DNA of 64,000 nt from the NCBI RefSeq assembly GCF_014356525.2, contig NC_052518.1:8465978-8529977 (forward strand), given 5' to 3'. Shown here one piece after another: positions 55,936 through 64,000 of this stretch (positions are counted from its first letter, which is position 1; the number at the start of each line of letters is the position of its first letter). This DNA comes from Nilaparvata lugens (taxonomy: Eukaryota > Arthropoda > Insecta > Hemiptera > Delphacidae). The position numbers were made by a program, and so were the translations under genes. The notes below the pieces were generated by a model, which was not told the origin of the DNA, did not search any database, and was given only the letters and a program-made list of their open reading frames with translations.

Positions 55936-57225
55936 CACTATAGAGTCTATGTAAATGTCGGGATGAAATAAATTCAAGTATAAAGGTATATAAGTATATA
56001 TTTTGTGCAATAAATTCCATAATCGAGGCTATTTCTACCAATTGAATAGGCGTACCGTAAATAGCGCTGAAAAATTAATAAGAACTAATTATAGTGGTGA
56101 AAAAAATATTAGATTGTGTAAAAATAAATTAATAACGCTCTAACATGCAATATTAGTTAATATACAATACAATGATTGCTCCATACTTTCATGTCCAAAC
56201 ATATTAAGTTTGATACTTTTTTTAAATCTCGAAATGTTCTTTCCCATTAATTGTATGGGACAATAATAAATTGTACTGAATTTGAAATTTTACAGACATA
56301 TATAGTACAGATTTCTGACCAGTATCTTCTAGCAATATACAACTCCCTATCTCTAGTTCTAAATACCAAATTTTTATACTTGTTACAAATATTAAGTGTT
56401 TGTTCCATCGGAAAAGATCATAAACTATTATTATATTAACCAACTGTGGTTATACATCATTTTCTCAATTGAAACTAATTTAAATAATTTAATTTTTCCT
56501 TTTCGTATTAATAATTTCCCTTTTTGTTGAAGGAATAAATAAGTATAGACTAATCGAATAGGAAGAAATAAGAGATTGCATTTATTCGTTACGTCATGTC
56601 GAGTTTAGATAAATGGATCTCGTTGTAAAATAGCTTCCTCCTTCTTCAATTATAATCTTGTCGGACTAAAGATAAAATAGGCCTACTTATTATCGGACTT
56701 TTCATAAAAATGGAAGAAGATATGAAAGAAGTCGGTACACGTATTGAAACTTGTCCACTTCTTGTTAAAACCTTCCTCGCTCCTGACTAGTGGTTGTAAA
56801 TTGAAGGAAAGGGAGGAATTATTATTATTTCCTTGGTCAGTTGTAGAAAAGCTTTGATGCCATTACTAATTTTTTTTTCAAGTTTGTGCTCAAGTTAGTT
56901 TTTGGCTTAGTGGAGAAATTTAGCAAACTCGCCAACTAAGGTAAACCTATTTGTTATACATACCGTATTAGGCCTATATGTATTTTATAATTGAAATATT
57001 TTTGAGATTTATATAAATTGTACTTTGGTGAAGTATAATTAGTTTTAACTTTAGTGTAGGCTATTTTTCTATTTAAAAATGAAGTAGTCCTACCCTTCAA
57101 GTATTATGATTTATTATTCTAATAATGTTACCTTTTATTCATATAGATATTCAAATTCGATTTGCCGTAATGATTAAAAATAATACAATACATTAGAACC
57201 TCGATAGTTCGGATCTCTTTAATAT
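55936..57225. other. Unassigned AT-rich stretch
   Basis: No splice-framed coding segment seen. The frames at 56222-56443 lie on both strands with no recognisable content. Confidence 0.5.
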
Positions 57226-57227
57226 CG

Positions 57228-57350
57228 CATTTTTAATAAAAACTTGTAGTACCCTTTTATAAAACATTTCAACAACTAGTTTCGACCATTGGCCATTTTC
57301 AAATATTATAATAAAAGGGTACTATAAGTTTCATATTGTTTTTATTAATT
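57228..57350. mobile_element. Hairpin element
   Basis: TTTTTAATAAAAACTTGTAGTACCCTTTTAT and ATAAAAGGGTACTATAAG...TTTTTATTAA are inverted with a loop containing GTTTCGACCATTGGCCATTT. About 120 bp. Confidence 0.75.
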
Positions 57351-57793
57351 TGAATAAAGTAACCCATTTAGGTGAAGTGATTTTATCGTAGTTTTGTCTC
57401 GGAAAACTCTACAATTAGTATTCTCTGGGTGTTTTACATACAGCATGGAAGAGAAAGATATTTACAGTGTACTCGCTAATTCTCCAGACATAAGGTCATC
57501 AACCGGAAATTACATAGACTGTAAGACGATATTATTGTGTATTGACATAGTATTCAGTTCATTTAAGTACAGTATTGGAGTTCAGCGTAAAGAATCGTTA
57601 GTTCGTGAATGTTACTTATGAGTCACGTTGTGCGTTAGGCTACCGGAAATGAATTCCATGCGATCAAAAATTTGAAACTGAACGAAAAAAATCAAGTTGA
57701 ATGAATATTTCAAAATCTGTCAATAATTTTGAACATTTTATATTGAAAGTATTAATTAAATTCAATACAAGTTTTAATTTTAAGCCTATAATA

Positions 57794-58362
57794 CAGGTTT
57801 ATCATAAAAGAATGGTGCGGCTTCGAACATTGTTTAAAGAAACCCCAAATTACTTACAGTTAATGTTTTTTATTCACCTAATTTGTCGTCTGAAACAGTT
57901 TTTTTACATGATTAATAACTTTCAATAAGTGCGCCCTCAGTCGCTCGACAAATGTCCAAACGATAATAAATTTCTCTCTTAACATTCGATAACATATCTT
58001 CGATTATGGTTGTCATTGATTCTTTAATCCTGTTTTGAAGTGGTTCAGTTCGCGATTTCTTGTGAATAAACAATGTTTTTGATGTAAATTTACAAGAAAA
58101 AATCTACCTGAACCACTTAAAAACAGGATTAATGAAGCAATGACAACCATAACCAATGAAATGTTAGCGAATGTTTGGAGAGAAATTGATTATCGTTTGG
58201 ATATTTTGTCGAACTACTAAAGGCGCACATATATAAATTTATCAATTATGTAAAAAACTGCCTGAGACGACAAATTAGATGAATAAACAACATCAACTGT
58301 AAGTAATTTGGTTTTTCTTTAAACCATGTTCGAAACCGCACCATTCTTTTATGATAACCCTG
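57794..58362. mobile_element. 569-bp foldback element with TA target sites
   Basis: The ends are CAGGTTTATCATAAAAGAAT and ATTCTTTTATGATAACCCTG, with TA on both sides, as in Tc1/mariner-type MITEs. Arms are paired almost along the full length (TGGTTGTCATTG / CAATGACAACCA; AATCCTGTTTTGAAGTGGTT / AACCACTTAAAAACAGGATT), with the centre near 58070. The frame 57701-57928 is its shadow. Confidence 0.9.
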
Positions 58363-58634
58363 TATAACTATTTTCATATTACTCTCCATTCTTAACCATA
58401 ATATGTATGATTGCTCACTTAATATTTGTCATTCTAGTATTTAAATATTTTCTATTTTTTCATCTCCTCTCTATTTCTATTTCTTCATTCATACTATTAT
58501 TAGCCTCCCTATTCTTCTCCTACTCCCCTCCTCCTCTTCCTCCTCTTCAAACATAGCCTCTTCAATGTGTAGGCAATACTCCATAGTTATTTATTTATAG
58601 TATATATAGAACTGTTTATGTAGACTGTTAATTT

Positions 58635-58635
<1 letters not shown>

Positions 58636-58693
<58 letters not shown>
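58636..58693 (+). repeat. Microsatellite (AG)n
   Basis: About 28 AG dinucleotides in a row. Confidence 0.98.
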
Positions 58694-58695
<2 letters not shown>

Positions 58696-59389
58696 CTCCA
58701 TAATTCTTAGTAAACGCTTGGTCCCGTCAACTACGAATTATAAAGGTTCTACTGTAAATGATAATTGTAATTTCAAAGTAAAACAAAATGATGATCAATC
58801 CTTTAATATACATAAAAATGAAACTTTTTTAATCCAAATAACATACAGGCACTGCCTGCAAAACCGAAGTTTGAGTGCTGACAACGAGTATCATTAAAAA
58901 TGTTCAATGCAAGAAGTTTTTTTAATAAGTTTTTTCAGCATACTCCTGTAAGTTTTATATATTTTTTGAAAATGCACATTGAACATTTGTCTCATTCGTT
59001 TTCTCATGGATCTTATCAGGCCTAGACAGTAGTGGATTGATAAGATAACGTTTTAATTTTCATTTGAACAGTAGTGGATTGATAAAGTGGATTAAACTAG
59101 ATAGCTCATCAGTTTGCTATAGAGTTTATCAATTTTATAAATTAATAATGACGCTATCAAAAGTCGAAGTTTCATTTTCCCAGCTTTCTTGTTCTAAATT
59201 GTCTATTCAGTATAATCAATTCTCTCAGTAAATATCTCTCCGATTCCTTCAGAACCTGTACTTGATTTTTAAATTCAATTGAAACATTGATAATGAAAAG
59301 GTTCCAATAGTCTAATAGTAGAATGGTTCTCTTGTTTTATAGTAAAATATTGATCTTTCAGAAATGAAGGTATATAATAATTTTTTCCG

Positions 59390-59710
59390 ACAAGTTTGAT
59401 TTTATTATGCAAGTTTCAGTGGAATAAGCATTTGTTTGTGATTTTATTATGCAAGTTTCAGTGGAATAAGCATTTGTTGGAATTATTTATTTATTCTTAT
59501 GGTTTTTATGAACAGAGAAATCCTTTTGGATGTTTTTCAATCAATTTTATTGGAAATACATTTTTACATTGTTGGGTCCTGCTAAACCCGTGGGTTTTTC
59601 AGCAGGTACCATATCAAAACAAAATTCTACAAAGTTCTACCCGTATTACCCAGTGTCATTTCCTATTCACACTCAAGTTTATAGGTTGGAATCAGAGAGT
59701 ATAGAATGTA
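59390..59710 (+). mobile_element. SINE-like element, AGAGAAATCCTTTTGGATG family
   Basis: TTATTATGCAAGTTTCAGTGGAATAAGCATTTGTT is duplicated at 59402 and 59444. Then come AGAAATCCTTTTGGATGTTT and CGTATTACCCAGTGTCATTT, with ACTCAAGTTTATAGGTT, matching 46480-46560 (minus) and in part 22450. The overlapping frames are its shadows. Confidence 0.55.
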
Positions 59711-59765
59711 ACATGTTACATTCTAATGTAATGTTACATTCTAATGTAATGTTACATTCTATCCT
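59692..59765. repeat. ACATTCTAATGTAATGTT repeats
   Basis: AGAGTATAGAATGTAACATG, then TTACATTCTAATGTAATG three times. It is partly palindromic and akin to 55340-55470. Confidence 0.8.
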
Positions 59766-60039
59766 CAATGGTTGGAATAAGAAATTGCAATAAGCAATTT
59801 GAAGTAAACAATTTCTTAGTACGTCCATTTTATTGACTTTGTTCTCGTTTCCATTGAATGCTTGAACAATAGTTCCCACAAGCAATGACAATTTGTAATA
59901 CCATAACATCTACATTTATAACCCAATCAATATGGTTTATAACCCAAACAATAGGTACATTGATCTCATTATCCTACTCTCTCATCGTTGTGAAGTAGTA
60001 GAGTGGGCATTTTTGTCCAAACTTGTCAAAGAAAATAAT

Positions 60040-60957
60040 AATTTATAATATAATGAAGAAAAGTATTGGCTTATACACGTACGGGGTAGGGAAATTATTA
60101 TGTTTGTCGCATCATCACGTTTCAACTACTGGACTGATTAACTTGAAATTTTTTCATATAGATTCTTAATTTACCGAGGATGGTTATAAGCCTATTTTCA
60201 GTTCATCAAGATTTCAGCTCGTTAAGTTTTCAGTTAGTCATGTCAATGTAAACTTAGCCATGTCGTCAAATAAAATAGTAATCTAAAATCTATAATATAA
60301 TGAAGAAAAGAATTGGCTTATACACGTACGGGATAGGGAAATTATTATGTTTGACTCATCATCACGTCTCAACTACTAGACTGATTAAGTTAACTTGAAA
60401 TTTTTTAATATAGATTCTTAATTTACCGAGGATGGTTATAAGCCTATTATCAGTTCATCAAGATTTCAACACGTCAAGTTTTCAGTTCGTCATGTCAATG
60501 TAAACTTCGTCAAATAAAATAGTAATCTAAAATCTATAATATAATGAAGAAAACACCCTAGGGTTACCTTCTAGTATTAAATAAATGAATGAATAGGCAA
60601 TATACATGTACATCATACAAAATACATGTTTGACGCATCATCACGTCTGAACTACTAAACTGATAAACTTGAAATTTAACATAAAGATTCTAAATTTACC
60701 GAGGATCGTTGAAGACCTTTTTCGTTTTTGTTAATCAACGGATTATTGTAATCCCTTTAATTAAAAAAATATATATTCAATTTGTGATACGATGTTTACG
60801 TAAGATAAAAGCCAAATCAAATCGATTCTCTGTTGTAACTTACTACAATAAATTATTGTTAATACTTTTTTAGCTAATATCAGCATGGTATTAGATCTAT
60901 TTGTGCTTTAAACAGACCCTTGCAGAGCCCGAGTTACCTGCTAGTAATTTAATAATA
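60040..60957 (+). mobile_element. Three Helitron-like fragments in a row
   Basis: ATTGGCTTATACACGTACGG, CATCATCACGTCTCAACTAC and TTTACCGAGGATGGTTATAA occur at 60067-60230 and 60312-60500 and, diverged, at 60615-60710. Two CTAGT ends are seen: near 60573 (GGGTTACCTTCTAGT) and at 60955 (GAGTTACCTGCTAGT). Same family as 32703-33396. Confidence 0.7.
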
Positions 60958-61010
60958 ATTCTAATCTTATAATCTATTCTATCAATGCTTATGAGGAGAT
61001 ACGAAAAATA

Positions 61011-61930
61011 TACAGGATGTTTTTGTAATAGACGGTCAAATTTCGTAAGGTGTTTCCTTACATCAAAATAAAGGAAAACGTTCTACTAAACATGGGTCTT
61101 GAAATGCTTTGTTATCAAGATGGAGGATTTCTCATTTTTCTTAAAATTTTCAATTTTATAATTTTGTGGCGGCTTCATACTTGAGTGATCAATTATTCTT
61201 AGTGCCGGTTGCACAAAAGCGGGTTAAATTTTAACCGTGATTAATTCCACGAGAATCAATCAGAGAAGCCGTCTTTTCAAAAACGGCTTCTCTGATTGGT
61301 TCTGGTGGAGTTAATCACGATTAAAATTTGACTGGCTTTAGTGCAACGGGGCCTTGAGTATATGTAAAATTATCTGATAAATCTAATGGAACAAAACAGC
61401 AATTTTTCAAAAAATGTTTTGTCTCTTTTAAATCCTGATTTGTGGAGCTTAGGTGCGTTCTAAACGAATTATTTAATATTTTAGAGAATTTGATTCTCTT
61501 GAGAAGAAAACATGTTCAGTGACTTATTATAAGTCATATTAAATACCATTTAAATCATATCAACTTGAATCATTCAACTTATTAAATAATTTAAAATGCC
61601 AGTCATAAGTAAGATGACTTTTCTATTCCTTCAAAGTTGAAAAATTTAGCTCAATCATATTTTCCCACTATTTCAATCAATCATCAAAGTTACAAATTTC
61701 TAAGTGGTTCCATTGGATTTATCAGCAAATTTTACATCAAAATTGATCACTGAAGTTTTCCCCCATGAGACCGCCACAAAATCATAAAATTGAAAATTTG
61801 ATGAAAGATGTGAAATCCTCCACAATAATATATTTTAGAACAAAGCATTTTCTGACCCATGTTTATTGGGATGTTTTCCTGTATTTAGATGTGAGGAAAC
61901 ATTTCACTAAGTTTTCCGTCTATTTTAGTC
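61011..61930. mobile_element. Inverted-repeat element with nested MITE
   Basis: The left arm 61034-61190 (ACGGTCAAATTTCGTAAGG to ATAATTTTGTGGCGGCTTC) pairs with the right arm 61769-61925 (GACCGCCACAAAATCATA to AAGTTTTCCGTCTATTTTAG). The left starts TACAGGATGTTTTTG. A GCCGGTTGCAC MITE (61199-61355) lies inside. The frame 61765-61968 is its shadow. Confidence 0.75.
61199..61355. mobile_element. MITE, GCCGGTTGCAC family
   Basis: The left end is TAGTGCCGGTTGCACAAAAG and the right end TTTAGTGCAACGGGGCCTT. Arms share CACGAGAATCAATCAGAGAAG and its reverse. Confidence 0.88.
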
Positions 61931-62184
61931 TATATTGGAATGTAGACAACCGTTCGCAAAAGCAATGAAAAGTCGAATTGCTTATTACTATATTTCCTTA
62001 TTACACATTTCAAACAAACTATGTCTGGCCCATGTCTGGTTTCTTGCATAAAAATGACTCATTTCTGCTGTCGATACACTCTCATTCTACCACATTATAT
62101 TATGGTAGGCTGATGGTTAACGAATTGTCGGAAACGTCCGAACGTTCACGAAAATTCACGAACGATTTCAACAAGTGGTTCGGT

Positions 62185-62955
62185 TAGGGGCCATCGATCC
62201 TTTGACATCGATAGTCCCATCGATAGTAATATCGGTCCCTCAACATCGATGGCAACAAAATATCGGTGAAAAACTATCGATGTTTTCACAGTAAAAATAT
62301 CGATATTACCGATATTTACCCTTCATTTTTAAAATGAAATAACACTCAAAGATAGCCCTTTATGTCAATTTCAGCCCCAACCCCCGCTTAGAATTCGAGT
62401 TATTGGTGATTTTTGCTACACTTCAGAGGGTTTTTGTGAAGGCCAGGAGTGAAATACGACCTTCACAGCCATATTGGCTGTATAATGAAAATATGAATAC
62501 TATCCACTATCTTACCATCGATAGTTCGATACCATAATGTTTAAAAACATATTGATTATGAAAAAGTCTATAATAATCAAAGAAGTTATAATAATATAAT
62601 ACAGTTTAGCTTGTTAGATAATAATAAAAATAGTTATTTTTATTTGATATCGATAGTATTGTAGCACAGATAAGAAAATCAATAAAAATGTAATCATCCT
62701 GAAAAATCTATAGACTACTAATACAGTTTTATTTGTATCTACAATATTTTCTTTCATTCAATATCGATAGTATTGTAGGTTGTAGCACAGATAAGAAAAA
62801 GAAACTGCCCCTATAATTTTGGTGCTAAAAAGTAGAAAATATTGATTTGATACTGAAAATATCGATCAAAAACATCGATGGCAGGAAAGTATCGGTGGCC
62901 TTCCATCGTTGTCAAAAATATCGGATATTGACCTAAAAACATCGATGTTCGATAC
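62185..62955. repeat. ATCGAT-rich inverted-repeat region
   Basis: At least eleven ATCGAT words lie at about 62193-62292, 62518, 62650, 62762 and 62863-62945, many as TATCGATAG or CATCGATGG. The two ends are inverted relative to each other. A segment with AGTATTGTAG...AGCACAGATAAGAAAA is duplicated at 62655-62680 and 62766-62800. No coding seen. Confidence 0.7.
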
Positions 62956-62974
62956 CAAACACCAGGGCAGTGCG

Positions 62975-63180
62975 AGTTAAACGGTGTACACACGTACGTT
63001 TGCCTCGGGTGAGCATACGTGTATGGGCTTGCATTCGCACGTGTGGACACTGTTCGCTGAGGCATGTGGGCGAACCGGAACCCTGTCGGTATTTTGGCGT
63101 GCTCAAAGGCGCCTCGGGCGAGCATTGAATGTACGTGTGGACGCGATTTTGCCATACGGGTGAGGCAAAACGTAAACATT
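62975..63180. mobile_element. GC-rich MITE-like element, GTGTACACACG type
   Basis: GTGTACACACGTACGTTTGCC at the left, with ACGTGTGGAC repeated and GCCTCGGGTGAGCAT / GCCTCGGGCGAGCAT twice; the right end GTACGTGTGGACGCG and GGTGAGGCAAAACG. The minus frame 63191-62811 is its shadow. Confidence 0.55.
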
Positions 63181-63189
63181 GAAGGCGTC

Positions 63190-64000
63190 ATAACCTAATT
63201 CCAATGAATTAGGTTAATGAATGACAAATCAAATTGTGATCCAATAACTAATTGTAAATTGTAGGATTTTTGTAATTTTGTAGGATATGTGGATTGTCAA
63301 ATATTTAAATAGAAACATGCATGGAGTATATAATTCGTATCATGATTAACAAATTTAGAACTGCATAATTTAAGTGAAAAAAGCTTCTCTACAGGGTTCC
63401 TACAAGAAAGTATAGCTGAAATAATTATTTTACTGTGGCTATCAAATCATCTTGTGTTTGTTTCATGTTATCAATCAGAGTTGTTAATTAAATTGTAATC
63501 TTCAATACGTATGATATAATACGTTTTAGATAGCTAGGCTATCTATAGAGAGGTTTATTCAAACTTTGAACTAGTATTCCCTTGAAGGTAAATCTTGAAG
63601 CTAATCTTTTGGAGAATCTTGTTTTGTCATGTGTATGAGCATAGTTAGTTTAAAATGGGCAGCAATTTAGTATTTGATTCAATTATGGCTAATTTCCTTA
63701 AAGAAGACTGTCAATTTGTGAGACAGTGTTAAGTGCTTTGATTAGGTCATCAAAACTTCTGGAATTATAGTAGAATTTTTCTTTTTTTGAGATTCTGAAT
63801 AGATATTGGAAACCAACAAATGAATCGCCTAATGCCAAGAATCTCAAAGTTAGAGCCAATCGTTCTTGTGGAGTTATTGCTCCCTCATGATGATATGATC
63901 ATTTTTGTTTAGATAACTAGTTGAATTGGATTCAGTATATTAACAACATAATGTTTTGACAACCTAAGAAAGATTTAATTGTCAATATTATGTCATGTAG
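63190..64000. other. Unassigned AT-rich end of window
   Basis: No exon, repeat boundary or regulatory feature that I can support. It presumably belongs to the first coding intron of gene 2. Confidence 0.5.

Noticed and set aside
57701..57928. 75-codon frame
   Set aside because: Half of it is one arm of a palindromic element, which is non-coding.
62811..63191. 126-codon minus-strand frame
   Set aside because: It spans the ends of two repeat elements, and its Cys/His content has no pattern.

Overview
This is a eukaryotic, AT-rich, intron-dominated window, almost certainly from an insect. The transposable-element families (short inverted-repeat elements starting TATAGTGAGGTCCACG, GCCGGTTGCAC or AGGTGCGTACAGA, Helitron remnants ending in CTAGT, and mariner and piggyBac-type elements) look like those of Hemiptera, probably a planthopper. 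That species guess rests on recalled repeat style, not on a search. No prokaryotic features, CRISPR arrays, rRNA or tRNA genes were seen.

Gene 1 (+ strand, about 5.2 to 29.8 kb, possibly to 37.5 kb) is the main coding content. Six exons can be placed with splice sites and matching phases: 5209 (or 5176)-5412, 14764-15119, 22216-22375, 24401-24628, 28293-28538 and 29672-29783. Together they encode a protein I cannot name that carries three copies of one Cys-rich module: CxxCG, then FPFL/FPWL, then a second CxxC followed by a short helix-like segment. The upstream exons lie outside the window. A candidate last exon ends at 37485.

Gene 2 (+ strand) starts near 38.8 kb. It has a promoter-like, GC-richer region, a first exon ending at 39039 and a second exon at 42092-43012, which contains the start of a His/Gln/Asn-rich protein (ATG at 42691). 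Its remaining exons were not found in the window.

Nearly everything else is mobile-element debris. From 1.4 to 14.7 kb there are several LINE 3' ends. One is a long minus-strand LINE (7.2-11.3 kb) whose reverse-transcriptase segment is repeated four times; it lies just downstream of a complete heat-shock-type promoter (11.70-11.90 kb). From 12.7 to 13.1 kb there is a 13-unit, 24-bp minisatellite. From 16.7 to 20.5 kb a block of about 1.8 kb is duplicated in tandem. From 23.9 to 36.5 kb the introns are filled with inverted-repeat elements. From 47 to 63 kb come nested mariner and foldback elements, Helitron fragments, microsatellites and a cluster of ATCGAT sites.

The most unusual structure is the relation of gene 1 to its repeats. 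Exon 5209-5412 has an array of acceptor-like copies on its upstream side and a 68-bp array beginning at its donor. Exon 28293-28538 has its end and donor repeated downstream. Exon 14764-15119 starts only about 35 bp after a LINE 3' end that carries an AATAAA signal. These could matter for splicing and poly(A) choice, but that is inference.
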